Assembly (NCBI RefSeq): GCF_051020985.1
Contig: NC_135003.1
Location: forward strand, 5,170,001 to 5,234,000
DNA from: Nomia melanderi
Lineage: Eukaryota > Arthropoda > Insecta > Hymenoptera > Halictidae
Direction: 5' to 3'
Length of the DNA: 64,000 bases
Under the pieces are notes generated by a model that was given only the letters and a program-made list of their open reading frames with translations, ran no database searches and had not been told where the DNA came from. Each line of letters starts with the position of its first letter. Within the stretch, counting starts at the first letter, position 1. The position numbers and the translations under genes are program-made. Shown here in pieces: positions 36,897 through 48,700 of this stretch.

Positions 36897-37408
36897 TTAA
36901 TTCTTTCGTCCCAGACGGTACACATATGTACCACGAACATTTTAATTGATCAGAAAGCTAGAAAATGCTTTAAAGATAAAGGGAAATTGTAGTACACAGG
37001 GATCTTTGCTTATGGCTGACAGCTTAAGTGCTAATTATTATTAGACTGCAGATTTTTATTCATTGCGTTTCATCCTTTTGCAGTGAAGATAAAAAGAAAT
37101 TATGATTATGAATTATATGGTACCATAATTTTTAACTTACACTACTACCTGTTTATTTATGCTATTGAACATTTTTATTCGACGACAGGTATCTTACGAT
37201 TTATAATTGTTTTCAAGTCATTTTGAAGTTCCGGTCATCGGTGATCACCATGGCAGTTAACGTGATAAAGATCCGTAGTCTAATTATTATTATTAGTGCT
37301 TATCTTATTTCTTCCACTAAAAAGTTTCAATTTCACTTGAAAGCAGCCGTTCTTATTCCTCTTCCTGAGTTAGAAGAAAAAATACATATTCAGAGACGAG
37401 AGGATTAA
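36897..37408 (+). mobile_element. Composite TTAA-flanked miniature element, fullest copy
   Basis: The ends are TTAATTCTTTCGTCCCAG and the inverse of TTAATCCTCTCGTCTCTG. It is 512 bases with an inner element at 37041-37282. The outer parts align, inverted, with 22248-22507 and with 23438-23662. It encodes no transposase. The TTAA termini point to a TTAA-targeting transposase, but the family is inferred from ends alone. Confidence 0.75.
37041..37282 (+). mobile_element. Inner element nested in the composite element
   Basis: It is bounded by TTAGACTGCAGATTTTTATT and by GATAAAGATCCGTAGTCTAA, which are inverse to each other. ATT-rich flanks (CTAATTATTATTAG on both sides) may hide a target duplication. 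Related copies are at 23549-23635 (internally deleted) and 22740-22850 (fragment). Confidence 0.6.
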
Positions 37409-38354
37409 AACGACAGCACGCAATACATCGTCGTAATAATGAAGTTACCTCGGAAAAATAATCACGAAGAGAGGAACAAAAGCGAGATATAATAATAGCA
37501 ACATACATTTCGTGAACAAAGGACCGCAGCACGAGTGTCTCGAGTCACTTCCGTTTGGTGAGACGGGGCCCGGTCGTTGTTTCCTCCCGGAGACGCGTTT
37601 TTGTTGCAGGACGAGTGTGCGCGACCGGAATGAAAATTCGACATCGATCGACTCGGCCGCGGAGAAAGTTGCGGACACCGGCGCATGATAATTATATTAT
37701 AGCGCAGCCTTAACGTCTTCCTTTTTGCCGGCGAGTCCTCTCATTCGGAGCAGTGCCTCTTACAGCGAATTATTTTTCGACACCTTCTGCCGATCCCTGA
37801 TTACGACCGTCTTTGGACCGACAAGCTTTCTCTCTATTTGGCGCGATTTTTCGGTCACCTTGCGGAACACAACTTGCACTTTTATATCAGATTCGCCGCA
37901 AGGTCGACAATAAACGGGATAATGAATACGTGTTGTAACCGAGAGTCGATGGTTATCGAGACACCGATGCTGGCCGGCTGTTCGATATCAATACTCACGT
38001 GGTAACGGCGGTACCTATCGACAGTACTATCACGTTCCGGCATGAAATGTGGACACCTTGCTCTCCACGCACTCGACACGGTCCGTTTAGTGCTTGATGA
38101 CTGCCTCGGTGTGTGACTGCGTTTCGGTGAAATTTCATGCTGTTATCTTCGACCGAGAGTGTGAAACATTAACCTGTACGTTGATTATGATTTTTAATTA
38201 TTGGGCTGGGATTTGGGTGTCTTCGAGATGTCACGTTTGTGAGTGTAGGACGAAACATCTTGCTAACCGGAGATTTCGATCGAAATCTTTCTTGTATTTC
38301 TAGTCATTTTTACGTAAATGAATGTGAAATGATGTCTTTTAACTTGAGTATGTA
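37409..38354. other. CpG-rich patch and flank
   Basis: GC-rich from about 37490 to 38300. Short overlapping frames occur on both strands and none is recognisable. Confidence 0.35.
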
Positions 38355-38579
38355 CACTGTCGGTCAAAAGTTTGAAAGCGATACATCGGTTAAAAGAAAA
38401 ACTTCCATTTTTTGGAAATAACTTTTATTGGAGAATTTTTGCATATGATAAAGGGACATGGACATATGTGTAATAAATATATATAGGTTTTGTTATCTTA
38501 TTTTATATATTTATAAGATACATAATTTTTAATTCGTTACGGTACTTATCAAGTGGTTCCAAATTTTTAACCGACAGTG
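38355..38579. mobile_element. Tc1/mariner-like miniature inverted-repeat element
   Basis: The left end is CACTGTCGGTCAAAAGTTTG and the right end is the inverse of CACTGTCGGTTAAAAATTTG. The terminal repeats agree at 20 of 24 positions. TA lies immediately outside both ends (38353-38354 and 38580-38581), the target duplication of Tc1/mariner elements. GTCAAAAGTTT is a typical Tc1-like terminal word. The 225-base element has no coding capacity. Confidence 0.85.
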
Positions 38580-39700
38580 TATATTTTAGTTATATATAAT
38601 ATATTCAATTATTTAATGATTTATCGTAATGAATACAATTATAACACTTTTTTAAACACTTGCATTTTAGTTACTTACAACTAACTTCTGCACAGTCAAC
38701 AAGCGTTTCCTAATTTGATATAACTTGTGATAGTCACCTTTTATGAAAAAGAATAAAATATGAAAATAATATGATTGGTTATTGCTTGTTTATAATTTGT
38801 TCATTAGTGGTATTTTTCTGATGTATTGATTTTTTACATAGTTCATAGAGTAAGTCTCGTAATAATTAAATAATTTTATGGATATTAACGTTTATGTTTG
38901 TCATTATTTGTCATTCAAAACAATGTATCCGTACGTGTGTATATTATGAATATTGACGTCAATATTTTTTAAGTAGCGAACTTGCAGTAATTAATAAAAG
39001 TTCGAACTTGTAGATGAGGGATGAGTTTATGATTAGTTGGCTGTCACTGATAATTATTTCCTTTCATGTTGAAAAAATAATATTAAATGATAATAATATT
39101 AGCTTGTTACACGTAAGTTAATTTATGAAAGTGATACCAGTGAAGTAATGGAGCTTTCGATCTCAGCCTTTAATTCTGATGTAATCACAATATGTGTTTA
39201 ACCAAACTGATTGTGATTGATTTAATTACATTATATTACTCCAGCGTTATTTATTTAATACAATGTTTTATTATGATTTCGTTAGCCAATTACTTATTTC
39301 ATCTGACTATATTGATTCAATTATTCGATTGATTCAACAGTTTATACAGCTCGTTTGATTACATTTTATGAACTCAAGCATGTGCTTTCGTTGCTTGATT
39401 GGGTCTGTTTGAGTTATTATTGTAATTGATTCGATCCATTTAATCCATCGGGATAATTTGCTAGTTGATCACACGCAACTTAATTGAATTACAAAGATTC
39501 TTATTATTCCAATTTCACACTTTAATTACCTGTGAGTATCCATCATTTATTTTCCCATTAGTATCATTCTTATCAATCTATTTTATATTTTTGATATAGA
39601 ATTGGCAATAAAATATATTTTAATCATAGATTTTTCTAAAGTTCACTTTTTTGTTCTCTTCTTCTGATACATACACTGGAACATAAAAGAGTGTCTCTCA
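38580..39700. other. AT-rich intronic stretch
   Basis: No gene. It contains the CRE-type palindrome at 38949-38966. Confidence 0.4.
38949..38966. promoter_or_regulatory. 18-base perfect palindrome centred on TGACGTCA
   Basis: AATATTGACGTCAATATT is a perfect palindrome whose centre is the full cAMP-response-element octamer TGACGTCA, the classic CREB/ATF dimer site. Function in this intron is inference. Confidence 0.45.
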
Positions 39701-40085
39701 TTAATTAAGGGATTTGTTAATGTAAAAGAAGATTCTTCTGTATTCATATTTTTATATGTATTTATTTTCACCAACTAATTTCCGTAGCATGATAACAAAA
39801 ATGAATTTATTTAATTAATTCAAAGATTTATTAAATTAAAGATGTATTCTTTCCATCTATGTTTTAGCGTATAAGCATATTTTTGCTAATTATATTACAT
39901 GAACTGGAAACAATGAAAAATTCATTTAATTAATTAAGCAGTTATCACATTAAAATTGTATGTACTCTCTTGATCTATACTCTCTTTATTCTCACTAACA
40001 ATACCGCATAAACAAAAAAGAAAAAAGAATTTACCTAATTTATTAAGTTTAGTCTTGTTAAAATATTTCTCTCGTTGTATTTTAT
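39701..40085 (+). repeat. Diverged tandem array, period about 110 bases
   Basis: Units start at about 39701, 39811, 39926 and 40035. Each opens with TTAATTAA or a close variant, continues with ATTAAA and a TATTCTTTCCATCTAT-like middle, and ends with an A-rich ACTGGAAACAATGAAAAATT-like segment. The preceding bases (ACTGGAACATAAAAGAG) look like the tail of a further unit. Units are strongly diverged, so the array is old. Confidence 0.55.
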
Positions 40086-42127
40086 ATTATTACCTATAGT
40101 TTAAAATTACGAAATTGTGGTCTAGTTGCAGTGAATAGTACATCTGTATGGGTACTTATGGGTAACAAAGAGAAATATTAGAGTGATATATCTCTGTATC
40201 TCAATAGAATCTGTGAAAATTCATTGAAAATGTGTTAAAACAGCTGGCCTATAGCTGTCGAAAATACTTCGTCCTTCAAGTGCTACATTGCGTGACTAGT
40301 TTTTTTGCTTTCGGTGGTTCACACCCAGCAAACTGAACAAGACCGCGTATTTACGAATAAAAAGGCCATTTCAAACAGGAAACCTGCTTTTTCGGTTGCT
40401 CAGTTTCCGACACCATGAGCAGACCGCTTACGCCACAGTCATTCAGAGCTCCCTGAATATTCCGAAGGGTTTCGCCCTTGAAAAGGTAATAAAAAACGTC
40501 TTGTCTCCAAGTGGTCCGTGTTTCGAGAATCAAAAGCCCTGCACTCTCTTTTTGTCATGTCGCTCCCGAACATTTCACTCCGAATACTACGAACATTTAC
40601 AGTTTCTTTCTGTATGTCATGACATAAAATAAATCATAATTCATGACATACTTTGATACTTTCATTATTTGATTGGTGTCAAGGCCATATTCAATTTTGT
40701 TTTAACCCTTATAAAGAATTAGAAAGGGCGATCAATAGCTAAGTTTATAAACACCTATATAAGTTTTTATTTCTATGAGAAATTAAATTTTATTGTAAGT
40801 ATATTAAATGAATATAATTAATATGATATTAAATATAACATTAATTATATTAAAATAATATAACTGCTTATATCGAATATAATAAAATAATTTTAATATT
40901 TTCAAGTTTCATAACTTATTGTTACTACGCAAAAGTTTAAAAGACTGCAAAGAAAAGAAAGAAACTAAAAATACAGTGAAATGAATTTGTTGTAAGATGA
41001 AAACAGAAATACGTATAAATCGTTCGTTTTGAGTAAACGTTAAACGGTATTACCATTACAACAGATTCGTCAACAGTTTACACAATCAAACAAAATCAAA
41101 TAAAGCATACGCTGTAGCGATTTCAAGACGCCATTGCAAAAAAGAAGATACCTCAACGAATGTTTGTTTCTCCTCAATGCCTGGGACCGACCAGTTGGTC
41201 AAACAAATTCTCGAACCTTTGATGAATTTTCTGTTTTCCGCGAAACCGGATGTAGACACATCTACCCCGGAGATTTTCCGAGAATCATTTCCGGTAATGC
41301 GGTGAACAACTTCCTCCGTGTACAATTTCCGGCGTGAAATTTCACTAGAATCCTGCTCCTCTTCTCTTTTCGGCAAACGCGGATCGATACGATTCACAGC
41401 CAGCAAGAAAATTTCGTTTTCTCCGACAAACGGCAAAGAAAGTGTGACGAAGTCGTAAAAACTTTTAAAAGCTGGTCGTCCAATTTCGGGCTGGCGGTTG
41501 ACCATGGGTCTCCGCGGAGATTGGAGAATAAAACAACTGAAGACGTGATTCGAAGTCGAAGATGGTGGCAGAAAAGCCGATACATTGTGACAAAGCGAAC
41601 AAAAGCTGACCGTGGGCACTGCGTTGTGAAGGATCAACTGTGCAGGGACCTTGGGAAGGATTTGTTGAGAAGTTCAAGAAGTGTGTAATTGTTGGAATCA
41701 AGATCACCGAAGCAAACAAGATACAACACATTTTTCCTGTTCACTCTTTATTGAAAGGAGTTGTTGAGAGTTGATTAATATCTTCAATATGGACGCCTTC
41801 AACATATCTTTAAAACAGTTTTGATGTCATCGATGTATAGGATTTTCTAGCACTTATTAAGTGACTATGTTCTTGGAAATGATAATTATGTAAAACTGTG
41901 AAAGAGGAAACATTTTATTCTTCCTTATGACTAATATAATAATCCTTATTTATATAGCGTTCAACTGTAATATAATTTTCATTTATAAATGCATATAACT
42001 GAAAAGATAATAGATAAATTATATTAATGTTGGCATATATTAATTGATATTTATTATTGATTTATTATTTATTATTGGTATGTATAAATATAAATATATA
42101 TAATATATTATATATAAATAAATTACA
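40086..42127. other. Intronic stretch with CpG-richer patches
   Basis: Patches at about 40290-40620 and 41080-41740. The latter holds a 183-codon frame on the - strand (41086-41637) whose first true ATG is at 41502, giving about 138 residues with no recognisable domain. AT-rich from 41740. No gene is called. Confidence 0.3.
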
Positions 42128-42238
42128 TTCTTCTAAGGAAATGAATGAATAAAAGTAATTTTTTATTGCTAATGATTCATTATATTACTACATATATATA
42201 TATATATATACTTTTATTCATTCATTTCCTTAGAAGAA
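42128..42238. repeat. Perfect 30-base foldback (hairpin) with 51-base AT loop
   Basis: Bases 42128-42157 (TTCTTCTAAGGAAATGAATG onward) are the exact reverse complement of 42209-42238. The loop contains a TA dinucleotide run. Such a stem would fold as RNA or extrude as a cruciform. A miniature foldback transposon or a precursor-RNA-like hairpin are both possible. No known microRNA sequence was recognised. Confidence 0.85.
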
Positions 42239-42258
42239 AGAGCTGGGTTATTTATTAA

Positions 42259-42320
42259 CACCTTATCGACAAGATTATAATACAATTTGACGTCAAATGG
42301 CGTCATTCGCCGATAAGGTG
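42259..42320. promoter_or_regulatory. Stem-loop carrying a second TGACGTCA palindrome
   Basis: Arms CACCTTATCG (42259-42268) and CGATAAGGTG (42311-42320) are perfect inverse repeats. The loop carries ATTTGACGTCAAAT at 42285-42298, a perfect 14-base palindrome with the CREB/ATF octamer. Confidence 0.5.
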
Positions 42321-45300
42321 ACAACTTATATAAAATGTCAAACAGTCACTCGCATATTTCTAACAACAACATAAAGTTCTGTATTCATAAAACAAGTGAA
42401 GAAATACTTTTCAGAGATAGTTTACTTTCTCTATCAACCAATGAAGTCTCTATCATTGGTGCTCTATCATTGAGAACAAAGTGTGGATCTTGGCAAAGGT
42501 CTGAGTAAACGTCTGCGACCATGCTTCTTCGTCTGGCCTCTGAATGGCGAATTCCCTAATAGTTGAGTCACTCCTGGCTGAGAATACTTTATACCCGAAA
42601 GGTGCAGCAGCGACGAGACGGTCGTCGTCGGAGAATGCACCCAGGTCCGGAGGGACCGACCTGCACCCTATAAATAATCGGTGGTGTTACTCGCGTTCGG
42701 CTATTACTGGAACCGTCCCGCTTGCGGATTTTCACCTCGATTTTCTCTGTTTTTCGCGAAAAACCACGCGACGATGATTGTGCGCCTTTTTTTGCGGCCA
42801 CGGACCAGCGGACGTATGGGGAGGCAGTCAACGAAAATGGAGGGTGCTACTGAAAACTCTAAAATTTCTCGAGTGAAATGTTAGATTTATTTGTAATTAA
42901 TGACTGAAAAAATGTGTGACTGTATGATACACTGTTTCGTAGGGAAAACGTTAAGATACTAATCGCATGAAACGTTTGAGAAAGCAGAACAAATCTCATT
43001 AGTTAAACATTGTATTAGTGATAATACGAAATTTTTAAATTAACACTTATATATTTCTTACCATTGATTATTATATTCAATTTATTCTCAATCGATTTGA
43101 AAATGTGTTATATTGTATATATTATGTTATTTAGTTTCATTTTTTAAGTATATAAACTGTAATCTTAGACATATTTTCTCGTACTCAATTTTGCAATTAC
43201 TTTACTCAATTGTTTATAAAATTTATATTTATAATATCTGTAATCTTAAGAATCATTTCAATCGGAAAGCTTCAGTAAACATTTTGATAGAGATGCCTTA
43301 TATAAAAAGTATGAATTGCTGCCATGACTGCCTGTCCGTGGAAAAAGATAAAAAGCAATTCAATCTGAAATTCTGTGGCACTATAGAAATATGAATGGTG
43401 AAAATGTGGGTGTATTTTTCGAAGACGGAAGCTGCTAATATTTTCGTATCATTGATTTATCTGTATTGCCTGATGTTTACGTATGCGTGGGAAAGGACCA
43501 CGTGTCGGACGCGTGGACCCTAGTGAAGGATTCAACTGTCAATATTTTCGTTCCCGCGTTTTGTTCGATGGGAAAAAGAAGGGAAAAGATTCCACGTATC
43601 GAAATGGATTTCATTTATTTTCTGGCCCCCTTTGTCTGCCAAATATAATCAATTCCTACAAATCATGGAAGACTCAGAGCGTTTACTATGATACACGTAC
43701 CGTCAGTTGATCTAGTTCGTCCACTTCCTTGAATTTTGAATTTTTATTTATTTAAACCATCAGAACTATAATATTCTGTAAAAACGAATTCGATGTAAAA
43801 TTTAGATTGTATTCTATTTCAAATTAGCAAATCAAATGTGAAATATAAACAAAACTTTTGTTAACGTGATCATAATGTATAGATAGGCAATTTATGGATA
43901 ACGAAGAAGGATATGTTTTAGAGTAAAAGCAATGTTAGTTACCTTTATTTTTAAAAATAAAAGATATATAAAGAACTGCATTATTTATGGGATGGACTAA
44001 TAGGACTAAAGAAATTGAAAAAGTATCATTGATTGATACATCTCATCTATTTATCAATTGAAAAATGATATTTTTCTCTGTGTCACTATAATTCGAAACT
44101 CTCATTTTTCGCTGTCGAAACTGTAGAGGAACTTCTAATCGGCGAAACTCAGGATAACAGGAGGAGAAAGAACCTGGCTATATTTAAACTGACGGGCTAC
44201 CACGTATATACGATTGGGATGCGTGGAAATGCCACGGGACGTGCTTAACGAGCGGAAGTACGTTGCAGCTGCAGCCATAGTGAAAAGGAATCAGCCGGAT
44301 GGGCTGCGTGTACCGCGTGAAATTACTTCATCTTCGTTTATAATTTTCGTATAACACCCTTGGCTACAATTTTCACCAACCGTTTTGTCTATAATCTGGG
44401 TAGAATTGCAATTAGTAAACTGCAGAGGTATATTGAAATTCATTTGTTCGTAATCTCATTTTTGTAAAAAGTAGAATCAAAGAAGAATTAACTTTATCTA
44501 TTACAAGAAATTAATGAAACAAACGATTCATTACTTACTTCTATAATTTAATAATAATAATAATTCTTATAGATTTTCTAATTTTGTCAAATAATAGTAA
44601 ATTACATTGAGTTCAAAACCCTTTATAGATGTCTGCACCAAAGAATAGCAAATATAAACTAAATATACACAAATTATTTCAAAAAATTTTTAATAAATTC
44701 TAATTTTAAAACATGTACTTCATTATAGATAAACCAGAATTTGTTACAATTACATTTTATATTTTTCTCTTTCCTCACAGAGCATGTTATACAAGCAACT
44801 ACTTTTCGTCTACTTTCTAGTTTTATAAATTGGTCTCGAAATCTATAAATTTTAAGGACATTCTCAATTTGTTCGTATTGTACCATATAAGTGACTTCCA
44901 TGAACAGTTTCAACCAGGCTTGAATGGGTCTGTGAATTGGCAGGTTTCTATGCAATGGTTTACTATTCCAATTCCAAAATATTTTGCAAGTCTTCGATTG
45001 TTACCCCAAAGGATTAAACAGGCTCACGGCGAAGTAAAATGTATACAGTGTTTAATCGAAACAAGTGGAAATGCGGTTGAATACGGCCGGTAGGTCACTA
45101 CGTTGACCAAAGCCGGTCGATGGGTGCACCCAGTCAAAGAACTAAAAGCTCTACCGTGCTTTCGTCGGTATTAGAATTTGTTGAATCGCGTTCACTGGCC
45201 TCTGTGTCCACAGTCCTCTGTTTGATTTTCGACTAATTCCTCTCTTTGACGGTCCACGACCTTTTTAAGTCAATCACAACGTGGCCATTTCGAACAGAAT

Positions 45301-45705
45301 TTCCCCACAATTCTCTCGAGTCTTAACTGAATAAACTACAGTAGCACCTCGATTAACCGAATCACTATTTATCGAGATTTAGATTTAAAGTCTTCATTAT
45401 TCGCAAATTGTATAATTCGAATTCTTAGATTGTACGTCAAAGTTTGTGTAATCTACTTTTTCACACATTGAAGAATCTCTTTTTCAGTCTCCATTTATCT
45501 GAGTTGTTAACCGTTTTTATTAATTTAATCAATTTTATGTAAATCAAATTAGATAATCAAGATTCTAGTGTGTTTAGTGTTCCTGAAGTGAATTTTCTTA
45601 AAATCGTATACTATTCTATGACAGAAAAAATATAGAATTATCTTAAACTAAAAATGTGTACTTGTAATATTCACAGAGAACTGATTATAAAATAGAAATA
45701 TTAAT
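42321..45705. other. Intronic stretch with small CpG-rich patches
   Basis: GC-richer patches at about 42480-42880, 43430-43720, 44130-44330 and 45030-45320 lie in AT-rich DNA. Small inverse arms ACCAATG/CATTGGT are at 42437-42460. Frames are short and overlapping; no gene is seen. Confidence 0.35.
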
Positions 45706-45736
45706 ATTTCGTTTTCGTTTCTGTTACAGGTGAGTT
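45706..45736 (+). promoter_or_regulatory. Recursive splice (ratchet) site, zero-length exon
   Basis: TTTCGTTTTCGTTTCTGTTA leads into CAG ending at 45729, joined directly to GTGAGTTTG from 45730. This is a pyrimidine-rich 3' splice site abutting a strong 5' splice site on the strand of the coding exon at 9698, about 35.9 kb downstream of its donor. The arrangement fits stepwise removal of the long intron. Low AT-background GTGAGT use and the py tract argue against chance, but RNA evidence is absent. Confidence 0.65.
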
Positions 45737-48700
45737 TGAAATTTCAATACTTCTCGTTGGAGGGCCAGTGGATAAGTAGTTGAACCATTCTATAATACAT
45801 ATTTCCTTCACTTTCACCATTTCCTATTGCGCAAGAGAAAATCAAATTGTAAATTTTAAAATTTCTTAAATCCTAATAAACAACAAGTTTCAACTTTTTC
45901 ATCTCGTATATTAGTATATTCAAATACTCAATTCGGAACATTCAATTGTTTTTAGAATCCTTCTCATAATCCGAAGAATCAAATAGTTCTCATAAAAATC
46001 ACTTTAAATCTCAGAATTAAAAAGCTTCATTTCATTATCGAAAAATATCATACATATCAACAAGAATACTGCAGTACAAAGTAAAAATGCAATTGTCTGT
46101 CTACAACCAGTCATTTAGTCCCAAAATATGACGTCATTGCAACATCCGACTTAACAGTCACCCTTCTCTAGAAAAATTTAATGTCTGCCACTAACAAGCT
46201 TTTCTACGAGTACTTACATACTCTTCAATTCTGTTGTACAAATGGTAAACAATTCATATCAATTTCAAGTTACCCGATCTTTAATTACATTGTTCGGTAA
46301 CTCCGCAATTAATCGCTCATTACACGGCCAGCAGCGTATAATTAAATGAAGGTTCGCGCAATCGGCGTCGACACGAAACGGCGAACTCGCTCCGAGGTGG
46401 CGACGAGCGGGTTTAATGGGTCGCCATTAGCGGCGTGATCGTTCGCGAAAACGCGGAACAATATTGCGAAATGGACTCGTACACGCGTGGCGTCGCGACG
46501 TGCGTGCCGCGAACGGTTTCCCGCAATTTCACGCGACCGCACGCGGCAATTGCGCGATATTGGCCCGCTACGAGCGGAATTGCGCCGTTTCAAGGAAGTG
46601 AACACTTCAACCGGCGACGTCTGCGCATGAACGCTCCAATTTGCCGGTAATTGACCGACGGAAACTTGTCTTCACCCGGTTACACGTGTACTCTCCGTGT
46701 TTTCCGGGTCATGAAACACCGGGCTCGGCAAACGAGTCGAAATCTTGACTTTCAGCTCCGCTATTGTAATAGCCTTTGGAAGCTCTTTCCTAGCTGATGA
46801 AATATTCGTCGTGCCCGTAAATTACGTGTAAGCCGATCAAAGGGGTTGAAACGCCTTGCCCCTAGAATATTTATAGCAGCTTCTTGTCGAACCCTTTGAG
46901 GACTAATATTCTTGCTGTCTGGGCAAAGATGTTTTTAATAATTTAAATTCAGTGAAAAATTTCGGTTTTGCCTCCGTTTTGGAGGTAGTGTTTGATGAAA
47001 CATTCATTGCCTTGAGTAACTTGCTACTGTTGATAGTGAAGAAAGTATAAGATTTAATGAGTAAACGTAATTGTTTCGGAAATTTGAGGTCGTTGACTAT
47101 GTGATTTTGTTACAGCAGTAAGTATCAGTAAAACAGAAAGTTAATGTAATATAAAGGTGGGCATAAATGAAAAATTACTTTGAAATAACTTAATACACGA
47201 ATTTAATTAAAAATTTCGAAAGCAATACAGTATTACTTATTGCATTCATTTACAAAGTATTAAGTATTAATATTGTTGTCTACGTTTGTTAGAGAGGTTG
47301 TCATGTGAATGACACAAGTCGAAAAAGTAGAAAGAGATCTTGGTTTTCAGGAAACCAAATTTAAAAATTCATTAGCGTGTCCTTATAGATCTTAAATTCT
47401 ATTCTCTTGTATGCAAAATCCTTAAAATAAAATTGAAATAATTATAACTTAGTTTTTATATTAAGAACTTTTATTAATTTTTCGATGTTAATATCATTGC
47501 CATAGTGTTGAATGTCTTACAATAAAAATAATAAATAACGATAACAATTTTTATTATTTTATCTTTTCAAAGTGAATAATCTAATTGTAAGAAGAATGTT
47601 AAATTATATTTAAAACGATATTTAAAAAGTGAAGAATTATAAATTTTGTTATATTTCAATTATTTAAGAGAAACAGGAAGAGAGTTCATGTCAGGTTTCA
47701 TAGAAGCAGGTGTTTCAATTACGGATTAACCCTTATAACGTGGCTTCGCATGACACGGGTCTTCATGGATTTTCTATAAAATCAATATTCACAGTTTGTA
47801 GCATCTATTAGGTATAAGCCACGTATAAATTGATTCACAGATTTCTCAAGAAAATTTGTTATAACATTTTACTACTTCGTTCTAAATTCTTATCAGTTCG
47901 TGGCAATTCTGAATTTTATTTTGCTTGTAATTAGAACGTTTAAACTGACCAATATTAACAGTGTTTACTCCCAAAGCATGATAGAAATATAATTTTAACA
48001 GTCAGAGAAATACATCTATTTGTTTCATTATTTTCAAATGTTAAATTATGAGTGAGTTTTATCATTATAATTAAAATTTTTAAGTAAATTAGAAGTTAAC
48101 ATAATTTTATGACTACTGCATACATAATAATGGCCAGTTTATGATTTCTCATTTTCCTATATTTTTCCTACTTTTTTTATTACGGTAATTCTTTTATCAA
48201 GCTGTCACAGTCTATTGACGCTATCGCAGAAAGCAATTCTTTTTGCTCGTTTTTGTCATCTATTTCTGTCATCATCTGTTCTCTAAAAAATGGGAATCTG
48301 TTTTTGAATATGTATTAAAACCAGGCCATTCGCATGGTTAATTAAGATGACAGTTTGCTCCGTTGCTAGTGGCATTTGAAATTTCGAACGATTGCCAACA
48401 GCGAAGGAAAGGTTGCCTGTCGTTTTATTTTTTTCACGAATATTCATCCCGTCTCGTTCCAGTTGGCACGACGTCAACGTTGTCAGAAACAGCCGGAAAA
48501 ATCAACGAGTTGCCTTTTTTGTTTTTTGGTATTCTACCGATAAAGACTGTCAGAACAACTAACGAGTTGTCCTATTTTTTTTATATTAGTTATAGGAGTT
48601 CTGTCACCAAAACACTGACCAATGAAACCATAAATTATTGAAATATTGAATAATAGAATAATCAAGTACCTTAGCAACATTGTTTAACCACTAAACTGTA

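Noticed and set aside
41086..41637. 183-codon - strand frame
   Set aside because: Its nominal start is TTG; from the first ATG it has about 138 codons, no recognisable domain and overlapping + strand frames.
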